A stretch of DNA of 60,000 nucleotides, taken from positions 1,180,001-1,240,000 of the forward strand of contig NC_134028.1 of NCBI RefSeq assembly GCF_964204645.1. Direction: 5' to 3'. This DNA is from Tubulanus polymorphus (taxonomy: Eukaryota > Nemertea > Palaeonemertea > Tubulaniformes > Tubulanidae). The position numbers and the translations under genes are program-made. The notes below the pieces were generated by a model. It was given only the letters and a program-made list of their open reading frames with translations, did no database searches and was not told the DNA's origin. Below, piece by piece: positions 1-10,198 of the stretch. The number at the start of each line of letters is the position of its first letter. The first letter of the stretch is position 1.

Positions 1-98
1 TGCATAAACAGAATTCACAGGTCCCATACGATACCTTCATCACTTACCCCGTGCATAAACAGAATTCACAGGTCCCATACGATACCTTCATCGCTTAA
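1..98. repeat. Tandem duplication, 51-bp unit, two copies
   Basis: Bases 1-51 are repeated almost exactly from 52. Both copies begin tgcataaacagaattcacag. The second copy runs into a run of 13 C (99-111). The array may extend left of the window. Confidence 0.85.
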
Positions 99-111
99 CC
101 CCCCCCCCCCC
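99..111. repeat. Poly-C tract (13 C)
   Basis: An uninterrupted C run directly after the 51-bp duplication; on the zmiz1 transcript strand it is G13. Confidence 0.9.
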
Positions 112-168
112 AGGAATTCATTGAACGTAGCACAAAGATTTACACCTGTTGCGTATTCAGTGATACAG

Positions 169-322
169 ACTGACCCTGGTTTAGATACCGACTGACCCTT
201 GTTTAGATACCGACTGACCCTGGTTTAGATACCGACTGACCCTGGTTTAGATACCGACTGACCCTGGTTTAGATACTGACTGACCCTGGTTTAGATACCG
301 ACTGACCCTGGTTTAGATACCG
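169..322. repeat. Minisatellite, 22-bp unit x 7
   Basis: Seven contiguous copies starting actgaccctggtttagatac, with two single-base variants (cttgt in copy 2, atactg in copy 5). It lies 3' of zmiz1 coding exon 3, inside the next intron. Confidence 0.95.
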
Positions 323-430
323 GTATCCACAACTTTGACCTCGAATTACAAGAAAAAAGCTGTTTCAATCAATAACTCCCCACCTCGGCAATATTCCGAT
401 ATTCAACTTTCAAATGACAACACCACTTAC

Positions 431-536
431 CAGCTGACTTGGAAGAAAACTTGTCCCGATGGGCTGCACATACTGCCAATAGTCGATACCCGAGGTCAAG
501 GTCATAACCAGGCTGCGCAGCTACGCGACTTACAAC
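431..536 (-). CDS. zmiz1: ZMIZ1 orthologue, coding exon 3
   Basis: This is an internal exon of 106 bp (35 codons plus one base). The acceptor is atatgtttcag (AG at 538-537) and the donor is gtaagt (430-425). It encodes residues 59-93, starting [20 protein letters not shown] and ending [15 protein letters not shown]. This is the most conserved part of the ZMIZ1 N-terminal domain ([29 protein letters not shown], remembered family pattern). The exon ends on a single G, so the next exon must begin in phase 1. A following alanine or glycine codon fits the family. No matching exon is visible in 1-424, so it lies left of the window. Oddity: the fourth to ninth bases of the exon read GTAAGT, a perfect donor hexamer three bases after the acceptor. 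Confidence 0.94.
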
Positions 537-997
537 CTGAAACATATAAAAATTAAAAGTACATCACAATCAATTCTGCAACTCAAAGTCAGTAACTAAA
601 GTACCAGAAAACAGTGAGCTACAGGGTGCAATTATAAACCTGTTAACATTAACTCATTTCTATGCAGTCAAAATTAGATATAAACTAAGTCAATAACAGT
701 GATTTCAAAAACATATTGCATCTTACTACAGAGAGGTATCTGGCAACGTCCATAGAAAATCACCGAATAATTAACAAGATATATTTCAACTGTTATAGGG
801 GTAAGAGTTCCTATTTTAGGGGTAAGAGTTGTCATTATCTAAATAAAAACATAGGGAATGGAGAAGAAAGGGTTAATACTTATATACACTTAACAAATGT
901 TTCGACATATCATTATTTGAACGTGGAATACTAATATGTCACAACGCCATAACAAATCTACTATCACCTAATACCGTAATTACGGCGTAGCAATACC

Positions 998-1026
998 AGA
1001 GAGAGAGAGAGACGGAGAGAGGAGAG
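998..1026. repeat. GA microsatellite
   Basis: Imperfect GA run within zmiz1 intron 2. Confidence 0.85.
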
Positions 1027-1449
1027 TGTGCGCCGCAAGTCAGCACGTAATCTAATTTTCGATATTGAAGTGTTCAGTCTGCTTGTTCTTCCGTTTGATA
1101 CTAATCAATACAATGACTGTATATGTCTGCGCGATTACAGGATCCAGAGTGCGCTGCGTAACGAAAACCGGATTGTCATCTACGGGAAAATCATCGAATT
1201 CACGACGATCAATTCTATCCTCGCAGAGAGAGGCGCGATTGTGGAAAAAAATAAAATAGATATCTTTGACATCGCGGTCGATTTTCAGATCTATTTAAAT
1301 CAATCGGCGTTAAATGAATATTTCACATAAAACAAAGTCTTCATCAGATTAAGAATTTACTATATGAAAATTAAAAAGAATTAAAAATGATGTTTAGTAT
1401 TGAAATCAAAGACACAAGATTTTGGACTCTGTTAAAAAGACAGTCTGCA

Positions 1450-1606
1450 GGGGCCGGTTCCATAGACAGGGCTTACAACTTACAACCAGTCAAAGACAGA
1501 CTTAGTCTGAACTCATTTTGGTTCTATAATCAATCTAACAACTGAAGACCAGTCTTAAGGTTTAAGATCACTTTTGGTCTTAAGTCTTGACTATGGAACC
1601 GGCCCC
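1450..1606. mobile_element. Fold-back MITE-like element, family A
   Basis: 157-bp element with perfect 16-bp terminal inverted repeats, ggggccggttccatag at the left and ctatggaaccggcccc at the right. Internal arms are partly complementary (acttacaaccagtc against gactggtc-type sequence). It is non-coding. No clear target-site duplication is visible. The termini resemble those at 18589-18701, 58216-58458 and 58930-59243. Confidence 0.7.
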
Positions 1607-1838
1607 AGGTGTCCTAATGACAACAAAAGTATCATCTCAAACGTATCGACAATGAGCAATTTGAACATCTTTATCCACAAACTTTTAACGATCTACGAAT
1701 CAAGAGACATTTATTGATTGTACGTGAGTTCAGACTCGATCAACTGTTAAATTGATTTTAGAGGTTCAAATACGAGTAATACGAAATAACGACACGACGA
1801 GCGTCAAACGCCTTTGTCTTTTCATTGTAGATACAGAA

Positions 1839-1873
1839 CATCATCATCATCATCGTCGCCATCATCATCATCC
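1839..1873. repeat. CAT trinucleotide microsatellite
   Basis: Imperfect (CAT)n interrupted by cgtcgc. Confidence 0.8.
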
Positions 1874-2618
1874 TCGGCAGAGTCACATCCGCAATTTCAC
1901 CGACGTAACATAAATCTTATTCAGTACGTCTTAAAGACTGCGCAGCTATTTCTGTGAGTCACAGTGCATTCAATTATCACCGGCGTTATAGTGGAGGCTG
2001 CAGCCCTCGGTGATTGATCAGACGACGACGATGCTTATAAAAATGCATGCGTGCTACATAAACGAGGACCGTGGACGACGTGTAAGAGTAACCGTCCGTC
2101 TGTCCGTCTGAAAACGACTTATCACACAGAAGTAGACAATATTGTTTGTCGCTGCTAAATATGGGTCGTTACTGGTCGATGGTCAACTATCTGAGCCGTC
2201 AGACCCGATACGGTCAATACTCGATGCCACCACCACCACCGCTGAGACCTCCGCACTGGTTATATATCGTGCATATAAAACAGTTGATTTATTCATATTT
2301 CTTCTTGTTTATAGATCCATGATTCACAACGAACTGTGTTATAATGGAAACATCGAAGTCGATACGAGGAACTGACCAGTCGTTGATTAGTAACGGATCA
2401 TAGGAAATATCTGACTCAATCATTATAGTTTATATGAATGATTTGAACCCTAACTCTCGGCTTGGAGCAAATTTTGGTTCAATAACTATTCTAACTGATA
2501 AGTACATAATGAACGGGTTTAGAAATCATAAAGATGTCGTCGCAGTAAATCATTGAAAAATATTATACCTCATACATCCACAGACGATGTCAATTGACTC
2601 TTCGACCAAAAATGGTGT

Positions 2619-3069
2619 TAGAGGGCGTTAGTAGTCGAACGAGAGGGCTTTAGTAGTCGAATGAGAGGGCGTTAGTAGTCGAACGAGAGGGCTTTAGTAG
2701 TCGAATGAGAGGGCGTTAGTAGTCGAACGAGAGGGCGTTAGTAGTCGAATGAGAGGGCGTTAGTAGTCGAATGAGAGGGCATTAGTAGTCGAACGAGAGG
2801 GCGTTAGTAGTCGAACGAGAGGGCGTTAGTAGTCGAACGAGAGGGCGTTAGTAGTCGAACGAGAGGGCGTTAGTAGTCGAACGAGAGGGCGTTAGTAGTC
2901 GAATGAGAGGGCGTTAGTAGTCGAACGAGAGGGCGTTAGTAGTCGAATGAGAGGGCGTTAGTAGTCGAATGAGAGGGCATTAGTAGTCGAACGAGAGGGC
3001 GTTAGTAGTCGAACGAGAGGGCGTTAGTAGTCGAACGAGAGGGCGTTAGTAGTCGAACGAGAGGGCGTA
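2619..3069. repeat. Minisatellite, 22-bp unit x about 21, with higher-order structure
   Basis: Units contain gagagggcgttagtagtcga and end ac or at. Variant units (gcttt, gcatt, gaat) are ordered: the series around the gcatt unit near 2780 recurs 10 units (220 bp) later near 3000. This indicates a segmental duplication inside the array. It lies in zmiz1 intron 2. Confidence 0.95.
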
Positions 3070-3117
3070 AGTCGTTGAGAAGGAAATTAACGACATTCAA
3101 CGATAACCGATGACGAA

Positions 3118-3315
3118 TCAAGTGGCAAACAATGTATCGATATTGCAGTAATCTGTTGAGAGGTCGACGACGGTCGGGATGAAAAGAGCGTTCAACTGTA
3201 CCGTCAATTGATCACCCGGCAGCAGGTCCTCAGATGACACCTTGCATATCTTATAAAGCGTGGATGTTTGTCTGCCAGCAGTCATGTTGTTGTTAGTCAA
3301 TGTTTTCGTAACCAT
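3118..3315 (-). CDS. Possible C1q/TNF-like jelly-roll C-terminal fragment nested in zmiz1 intron 2
   Basis: A 65-codon minus-strand ORF ending in TGA. From about residue 18 it reads TSTLYKICKV, then EDLLPGDQLTVQLN, then a variable stretch, then NIDTLFAT and stop. The order Leu/Tyr strand, L.pGD.l.V, and a C-terminal [ST].F.. strand just before the stop is typical of the last three beta strands of the TNF homology domain and of the related C1q domain. Both families are expanded in molluscs. An in-frame stop lies four codons upstream of the first ATG. If this is an exon, the acceptor could be the aatggtcag just before the ATG, but its pyrimidine tract is poor. It may be the last exon of a nested gene, a decayed copy or chance. 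No preceding exon was identified. I separate what is seen (the motif order) from the inference (family). Confidence 0.35.
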   Translation of the reverse strand: MVTKTLTNNNMTAGRQTSTLYKICKVSSEDLLPGDQLTVQLNALFIPTVVDLSTDYCNIDTLFAT

Positions 3316-4136
3316 TTCTGACCATTAAGTTGTACGAGCGCCGTATAAATGTTTAACAGAAGAGTAAGAAAACGAGACTCGAGTAGAAATAGAGACGGCG
3401 AGCTAGAAATTGGACGCAGAACTTGAAACCAGACAGACAGTCGAGCCGATTAGCTTATAATTACCAGATCCGGTTTGCCTTATAAAAAAACAACCACAGA
3501 GCTCATTGCGGCTGTAATCTTCTATCAGTTTTTTGCACCGGTCAAGTTCAGGAACGTCGATGGCCAGTTTGTGAAAAATCTATCGGCAAAAAGCGATAAA
3601 ACAGCAACAGATGATAAAACGTTTATCGATGGGAAAGATCAATTTCTGCCGATGACCAAATCAGTATAATATCACAGTCGATATAGTATTGATGGTGAAT
3701 ATGCGACCATCAGCGTGTGATCGCATTATCCCGATAAGTAGCCTCTGTCCTCTACTCAGTCGACGTGCTGTAACTGAGATTAGGAATATGACAAGACGAA
3801 TATGTCACTGTTATCATCATCAGTGAATAATACATGGAAAAAATACATACATACATATATTATTAAGATATTCACGACCTGAGTTTCACAGTCGTCACTT
3901 AATATAATTCTATGATTTTGTTCCATTTTGGATGCAATAAATCTGTACTAAATACCCGAGAAAAAAATTTGAACCAAGAACTGTTGAACCGGACTGAATT
4001 AAAGTTTTCCACGAGTTACATTGATTTCAACTCACTTCAGATGAATGTTATAAATTCAGGACACTCGAACGTCGGTCGTCTTCTGTGACCGCGTTTCGAG
4101 TCAACGAAAGCAAATCAAGCGTTATCAAGTACTTAC

Positions 4137-4250
4137 CGTTAAGCAGGAGATGAGAGTTTCTTCGAATGGTTTCTGGAAAGCTCGTGCGTCTGAACACCAT
4201 TCAAGAAGTTCGCGGGCAGCGTTCTGAAATCCGTGGGGAGTGGCCAAATG
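4137..4250 (-). CDS. zmiz1: ZMIZ1 orthologue, coding exon 2
   Basis: This is an internal exon of 114 bp (38 codons, phase 0 at both ends). The acceptor is a pyrimidine-rich tract ending tctatttcag (AG at 4252-4251) and the donor is gtaagt (4136-4131). It encodes residues 21-58, from HLATPHGF through [20 protein letters not shown] to ISCLT. The pattern of a leucine-rich helix, then EWC.D.RAFQ.PFE, then SCLT is the N-terminal helical (TPR-like) domain of ZMIZ1. In vertebrates that domain is reported to contact Notch1. The frame is fully open and the other two frames are not needed to explain it. It was too short to appear as a long ORF and was found from its splice sites. Confidence 0.93.
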
Positions 4251-5204
4251 CTGAAATAGATAAAATAGCTATGAAAATGTTGCTTAGCGAATAAAAAAAG
4301 AATGAATTACTCCTCGTAACTGTTTGCTGAATGTTTCAGTGAGATTTTTTACATTATTCACTTGTAAAAACCGAAACCCATTCCGGCAAATTATGAATAA
4401 TTTATCATTCTCGATGTATTGTTTTTTTCATCAATTTTTCTTGTGGCAACAACAAGCAGCCGCTATATAACAATCTGTTTATTAATAACCCTTTACGTTT
4501 CTACTCAACGCATAATAGACAGAAAATCATGCCACTTTGCTGCACTTACTGCGTCTAGTAATTAACATGATTGTACATCACCGCCCTCTGTCAACATGAC
4601 CGGACACTAAATACGTACCGCGCCGTGTAATGAATGTACAATTGATTCGAACGAACTGATTGAAACATGTCGTTACAACGGCTTATCAATTCAAATTCTT
4701 AACATTCAATTTCTCAGAATTCTTTGATGAAGAAAGGGAGATAAAGTAAGAAGATTAATAAGATATCAAATCAACACAACATAAAGAGAACATTTTGGGC
4801 AAATATTCTCCTGATATTGCGTTGTCACTTCAAAGATATTTATTGGCCTTAATTATTCCCTCGCTAGTTCAGGCTGGATGGATGATTGCTTACACAAATC
4901 CGGAACCCAAATTTTCAATTTGTACAGAAGAATTTTGTAAATTCGGCCGCCGATCGCAGAACTATATCTGTACTTCCAATCAAATGTATTGTTTCATTCA
5001 TGGCAGGTGAAAAGGGGTTATAATTTAGAAATATCTATTTATTACACTATAACATTAAACTGACTTGGATAATGTTCTAAGATTGAGATTTCATTCACTT
5101 TTTTATATACTTCGATTTGTTATTGATATTAGATGAATTACAGAATGACAACCGACAGAAATACTCATGTTGTCACTTATCGAATTACATGAGTTAGCCA
5201 TAAG

Positions 5205-5243
5205 GGAAAGGAGAGAGGGAGAGAGGGGGAGAGGGAGAGAGGG

Positions 5244-5280
<37 letters not shown>
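5205..5280. repeat. GA-rich tract followed by (TA)17
   Basis: Purine run gagagagggagagaggg (5205-5246) abutting an uninterrupted TA run (5247-5280), in zmiz1 intron 1. Confidence 0.9.
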
Positions 5281-5282
<2 letters not shown>

Positions 5283-6207
5283 ACTGATAGAAACGAACAC
5301 TGCGTCAAGTATAAAACGACAGCGGCGACATCAGTATATCGATTTCAAACAGACACCTTACTGATGAAACACTGCTTGTTCTATCGACCGATCTGTCGAC
5401 CAGTTACCGGTTGCTCGCACATTCTCCAAATGAAATAATGACTCTTAGAAATTCATCCAGAAAAGCGAATCGATGATGTCTCGATGAAAATAATCCTCAG
5501 AAAGTAAAAACCTCTGTTTGTCAAGCGGGTTCAGATGGCGTTTACCAATATTGAGAATTGCAAAAATCTTAGCTGCGTTTAAGAATTTATAAAATATCCC
5601 GTTTTATGAGGGGCCGATGATACATCTTCGAATGGTATCAATTGTGTAATGATGAATAAATGACATGGATTCACTCCGGGTCTCGTTACATATAAGGTAG
5701 GATATAGTAGATCAATAGAACTAGTCCAACTGGTCAGTGATTATACAGATCTATGGTCACAGGTCATCTAAAGACAGACTTAACTTCATCAGTCGCGTAT
5801 ATTTAAATTCTTAATAGTTTTCAACGCGAAAAATCATCAGTAAAACATAGAAAAATCAATAAATGACGATGATTTGAACAAACATTCGGTTTTGACGTCA
5901 TTTTCAGGAAATTTCTGGTTTTTCTTTGCGATGAAAATCTCATTCATTAAACAACAACAACAACAACGAGGTTTTTCAATCGTTGATCATAATTTTCAAT
6001 ACGATTTTTTTTGCGCTGAAAGATTTTGACGTTTTGTCTGTCGATGACGATGCTGATGACGATGACGACCATGTGCGTGAATTCCCACAGTTTTCACGGT
6101 ACATTCTACTCATCGAAGCCGAATTAATACTTAATGAGATTTATTAAGATCGCTTGTAATAAATCAAAACAGGCTATAATTTGTACAATGGCGGGAACAG
6201 CAATAAC

Positions 6208-6872
6208 CCTCTCCCTCCATACCTCCCTCCCCTCTCCCTCCATACCTCCCTCCCCTCTCCCTCCATACCTCCCTCCCCTCTCCCTCCATACCTCCCTCCC
6301 CTCTCCCTCCATACCTCCCTCCCCTCTCCCTCCATACCTCCCTCCCCTCTCCCTCCATACCTCCCACCCCTCTCCCTCCATACCTCCCTCCCCTCTCCCT
6401 CCATACCTCCCGCCCCTCTCCCTCCATACCTCCCTCCCCTCTCCCTCCATACCTCCCTCCCCTCTCCCTCAATACCTCCCTCCCCTCTCCCTCCATACCT
6501 CCCACCCCTCTCCCTCCATACCTCCCGCCCCTCTCCCTCCATACCTCCCTCCCCTCTCCCTCCATACCTCCCCCTCTCCCTCCCCCTCCATACCTCCCCC
6601 TCTCCCTCCCCCTCCATACCACCTCCCCCTCTCCCTCCATACCACCTCCCCCTCTCCCTCCATACCTCCCTCCCCCTTTCCCTCCATACCTCCCTGCCCT
6701 CTCCCTCCATACCACCTCCCCCTCTCCCTCCATACCTCCCTCCCCCTCTCCATCCATACCTCCCTCCCCCTCTCCATCCATACCTCCCTCCATACCACCT
6801 CCCCCTCTCCCTCCCTCCCCTCTCCATCCATACCTCCCTCCCCTCTCCATCCATACCTCCCTCCCCTCACCT
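6208..6872. repeat. Minisatellite, 23-bp pyrimidine-rich unit x about 29
   Basis: Units alternate ctctccctccatacctccct and cccc. Period 23 is confirmed by catacc at 6241 and 6264. Variants (ccacccc, ccgcccc, longer cccct units) increase towards the right end. Because 23 is not a multiple of 3, every frame cycles through the unit, so overlapping Ser/Pro-rich (plus) and Gly/Arg/Glu-rich (minus) ORFs appear on both strands. They are not genes. The zmiz1 transcript reads the G-rich strand. Confidence 0.96.
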
Positions 6873-7310
6873 CCCCCCGTTCTACCCTCTACCATCAAAA
6901 CGTAATGAACTCATAGAACATCTTCCCATAAACCTCACAGAACGTCTTCAGATGCTAAACACCTTTAGATACCTGTGCGTAATTAATTAGTCACTAGTCA
7001 CTTTGATTAGTCATCTCTAATTCATAAATCATGAAATTAACTAAATAACTGTCAACGCGTCTTGTTCTGATGTGAGTTTTAGATTTCGATGTCCAGCAGG
7101 CATCATCGTGATAAGCATATTGTTCTACAGGGTATCGATACAGAGATCAAGGCTTCCACTGATCAAACATTCAATAGTAAAAATTTAACCGTTTTAACAG
7201 TTTCAATGAGACGATAAAAATATCAGTGAGATTCAATTACGGGTTATTAGCCTATGACTAGACAGAAAAAAATTCAAATTTAGCTTACATATAGATATCG
7301 ATATACCTAC

Positions 7311-7370
7311 CTGCTTTATACATAGAAGTCTATCATTAGTTTGTTGGATATGTCGATCCATATCATTCAT
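7311..7370 (-). CDS. zmiz1: ZMIZ1 orthologue, coding exon 1 (start codon)
   Basis: This exon encodes the first 20 residues of a ZMIZ1 (Zimp10)-type transcriptional co-regulator, a nuclear SP-RING/MIZ protein that works with nuclear receptors, SMADs, p53 and Notch. The translation begins MNDMDRHIQQTNDRLLCIKQ, which fits the ZMIZ1 N-terminus as I remember it. The ATG (7370-7368) sits in a strong Kozak context, gccaccATG. The exon ends in CAG at 7311, followed by the donor gtaggt, leaving phase 0. It continues in phase into the exon at 4250-4137. The start is chosen because the family protein begins at this methionine and the joined exons then align without a gap. The paralogue ZMIZ2 lacks this N-terminal region in vertebrates, so ZMIZ1 is the better name. 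Invertebrates may have one ZMIZ gene (tonalli in flies). Confidence 0.93.
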
Positions 7371-7432
7371 GGTGGCTGCATTAGGGCTACCTATCAGCCA
7401 GACTCGCTGGAGAGTTACATAAGATCAAAATT
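7371..7432 (-). other. zmiz1: 5'-UTR part of the zmiz1 start-codon exon
   Basis: Upstream of the ATG the same exon continues 62 bases to a good acceptor, tatctttcag (AG at 7434-7433). The start-codon exon therefore has an intron in front of it, and at least one more non-coding exon must lie at a higher coordinate. One out-of-frame upstream ATG (ctaATGcag) lies 9-11 bases before the start. Confidence 0.75.
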
Positions 7433-8937
7433 CTGAAAGATACAAACAGCGAAATTCTATGAAAATACAGATTTAATCGGGGTACATTACGCTAGGTTAA
7501 AAGAAAGCATTATCATAAAGGCATCGAGTACAGAATATATTAATTTCAATTCCGTGAAGTGAAAGTAGATAAATTTAGAACATTAAAAACATGATCTACT
7601 TTGCAGCAATAAAATCTTTTGTAACGTTCGTTCGTGACGAGTGTGTGTCAGTACAGACAAACAATCATCGCTCTATTATTCAACAATTTATAGGAATTAA
7701 ACCGACACAAAGTGTAGTTTGTGACCTTATAAATACAGCTCCCTCAACTCACCCCATAATCCCCCCTCCCCCTGACTCTATCCCAAATCTGTACTAAACA
7801 TTGGCGTTTATTACGCAATTAAAAATGAACAGCCGTTAAGATTAGTGGTTGATAAAAAATTGCAATGAAAGATTTGATTTTCTTGCGTTACCCGACGGAG
7901 AAGAGTCAATATGCACAGTTAATATGAATTCATTAGTTTTGACGGTGATTAGGTCCGATTTAAGTAAACACAGTCGGCACGGAAGACTTTATTAATTTCC
8001 TCAGCTGAGACTCTCATAAACCGAGAAAGTGGATGCTGATTACTGGGTATATTTTGTCAATAATCAATACACGGATAATGACAAATTCCCAGGTATATGA
8101 CCTCAAACCAAAATACTACATTCACTGTCTCAACTTATTGCTGTTATAGTGAAAATTCTCTGATCTAGTTATCATAGATCGATAGTTTTGGAGACAAACG
8201 AAGAGAACACTTGTTTTCAGTTATAGATAGTTTCCCGAGTCCATGCCCTAATAGAGTGATATTGATGCACCACTCGAGCTAAGAAGACACCAGAAGGTTT
8301 CATGGATAATTTCATGATGCAAGTTTTTTTTCACTTTCTGCACGTGTATCAAACACAAGGACTATCCTGTTAGAAATATTCAAACAAATTATGATCTATT
8401 CAAATGTAAATACCCTCTCACTTTCAGGTTTAGGACGGGTTTAGTAAGGTCGGGTTAAATGACTCTATCCTCAATAGACGCCTTCATCTACTTAATAGGA
8501 TAAATCAATTAAGCTACTACTGACTGAAATACACATTTGAAAATGCAACAAGCTTCAGAGGGGGGTGGGTATAATGTGACAGTCAATGATAGATTTACAC
8601 GTCTATGACATTTAAGAGGGATACAACGAAGCTTCTCTCCACACACAACATCGCCGGTTATATTCATTCAATTCATTTATAAATAACTAACAATCCTCAG
8701 TCACACATAAACACGTGTGTGTGTGTAACCTGTCGCTGATCACAGCATCTTTCAGATATATCAAATATATGCTAATATCAATGAGTGAACATCAATCACT
8801 TTCTCGCTATTGTTTAAAATATCATCCACGTAATGATCTTTTTTAAACGTGCCGCTTAATTATGACAATGATTAATTAGATCGTAAATGATTAATGATGA
8901 TCTATCGATTGTGTGTAAAATATTTTAAAAACAGGAC
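7433..8937. other. Non-coding stretch right of the zmiz1 start-codon exon
   Basis: AT-rich DNA with no supported exon. A 68-codon plus-strand ORF at 7591-7797 ends in low-complexity prolines and has no recognisable domain. A short GT run lies at 8715-8727. This is probably zmiz1 5' intron. Confidence 0.5.
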
Positions 8938-9265
8938 TAGCCACGTTCACACTACTGATGACTACTGATGTTCATCCATTCTCATTTGGCCCGGACCTGG
9001 AATGGACCGATTTAGAACGGACCACATCGATTGTTTTTTTTTTAAATCAGCTGTTATTACTGGTCCGGCTACTGGCAACACTGCGAATGACAGGCAAAGT
9101 TTCTATTCATATATAAAGAAATGGTCCATCCTTAACTAGAGAACGTACTGTTCAAAATAGAACTGACTAGTGCGAAACGCTTGAACGGACTAGTGCGAAC
9201 GCTTGAACGGACTAGTGCGAACACATGGTCTATTCTAAATTAGAAGAACGTAGTATGAACGCAAA
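8938..9265. mobile_element. Degenerate fold-back element with internal tandem repeats
   Basis: The left side reads cgttcacactactgatg and later gatttagaacggaccac. The right side has aacgtagtatgaacg and catggtctattctaaatt, which are imperfect reverse complements of those. Between the arms a 22-bp unit (gaacggactagtgcgaacgc) repeats about 2.5 times at 9160-9225. This fits an old non-autonomous DNA element. Confidence 0.4.
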
Positions 9266-9787
9266 ATGGTTTATGAATTCATTTAACTTCACTGCGATAA
9301 TCAATAGATCTATGCTTTCAACTACACCTTCCAGCAGTTTTATTAATTTCCTCACTGGAGACATTTAGTTCGTGCGAACAAACATTCGATGAAATTCATA
9401 CGCGCTCAAAATTAACAGCATTTATTCTTCAAAATGCATTCATCTCATATGAGAGTAAAACAAACAGCTATAGCACTAAATAACAGAAGTGATCAGTTAT
9501 TATTTCATAGCCAATGATGACGACGAGATGGAAGCAAAGTTCGGTATAAATCTAACGAAACCCTAGACACTAAACGAGTCATCAAAATCACAGATTTACA
9601 GTCAGTTTTGATAGATTTACAGCAGGTATTATCAGTGCAGTCTGAGCTGACGTTCGTTCGCTGGTCCGAGTTGTTTATTATTCGAATCAGGTAACATCAA
9701 CGATCTGTGCAAATATACTGTTCACCTTCTTCTTCTACACGACACATAAATTCATCCTCCTCATCTTTTTGTCATCGCCACAACTGC
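9266..9787. other. Non-coding stretch
   Basis: No gene seen. A TATA-like ggtataaat at 9541 and a donor-like cag|gtaaca at about 9690 on the plus strand are too weak to call a promoter or exon. Confidence 0.4.
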
Positions 9788-10198
9788 TGCTGTACCTCAG
9801 CCGCCTCGCGCTGTACCTCAGCAGCCTCGCGCTGTACCTCAGCTGCCTCACGCTGTTCCTCAGTTGCCTCGCTCTGTACCTCAGCTGCCTCACGCTGTTC
9901 CTCAGTTGCCTCGCTCTGTACCTCAGCTGCCTCGCTCTGTACCTCAGCTGCCTCACGCTGTTACTCAGTTGCCTCGCGCTGTACCTCAGCTGCCTCAAGC
10001 TGTTCCTCAGTTGCCTCGCGCTGTACCTCAGCAGCCTCACATTGTACTTCAGCCTCGCTCTGTACCTCAGCTGCCTCACATTGTACTTCAGCCTCGCTCT
10101 GTACCTCAGTCGCCTCGCTCTGTACCTCAGCAGCCTCACATTGTACTTCAGCCTCGCTCTGTACCTCAGCTGCCTCACGTTGTACCTCAGCCTCATTA
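9788..10198. repeat. Minisatellite, 21-bp unit x about 19
   Basis: Units of the type gctgtacctcagctgcctcg. Toward the right, 39-bp composite units with a shortened copy (cttcagcctcgctctgta) alternate. The unit length is a multiple of three, so frames stay constant. One minus frame reads as seven-residue AAEVQRE-type repeats that could form a coiled coil, but it is cut by a stop at 9963-9961 made by one base change. No splice or start context supports a gene. Confidence 0.93.

Larger units (their letters stand above)
537..4136 (-). other. zmiz1 intron 2 (3600 bp, phase 0)
   Basis: GT-AG intron between coding exons 2 and 3. It contains the fold-back element at 1450-1606, short GA and CAT microsatellites, the 22-bp array at 2619-3069 and the C1q/TNF-like ORF at 3118-3315. 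The stretch 3316-4130 holds nothing else I can support. Confidence 0.85.
4251..7310 (-). other. zmiz1 intron 1 (3060 bp, phase 0)
   Basis: GT-AG intron between coding exons 1 and 2. It holds the pyrimidine-rich 23-bp array (6208-6872), a GA/TA microsatellite (5205-5280), a small CAA run (5952-5967) and otherwise unremarkable AT-rich DNA. A plus-strand ORF at 4795-5010 has no recognisable domain or splice context. A minus-strand gtaagt at about 4556-4550 has stops in all three frames upstream and is not accepted as a donor. Confidence 0.85.

Noticed and set aside
1028-1330. 100-codon plus-strand ORF in zmiz1 intron 2
   Set aside because: Non-ATG start, no family motif, antisense to a clear intron.
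2030-2110. TATA-like gcttataaaaat followed by CpG-bearing DNA, plus strand
   Set aside because: Lies within zmiz1 intron 2 on the opposite strand and leads to no recognisable gene.
2619-3069. CRISPR-like array
   Set aside because: Units are contiguous with no unique spacers, in a eukaryotic intron; it is a minisatellite. The same applies to all other arrays here.
4550-4600. Minus-strand gtaagt at about 4556-4550
   Set aside because: Stops in all three upstream frames and located in zmiz1 intron 1 between exons already joined in phase.
6124-6990. Several long ORFs on both strands (up to 269 codons)
   Set aside because: They are the 23-bp pyrimidine-rich array read in each frame; no non-repetitive domain, and the array lies inside zmiz1 intron 1.
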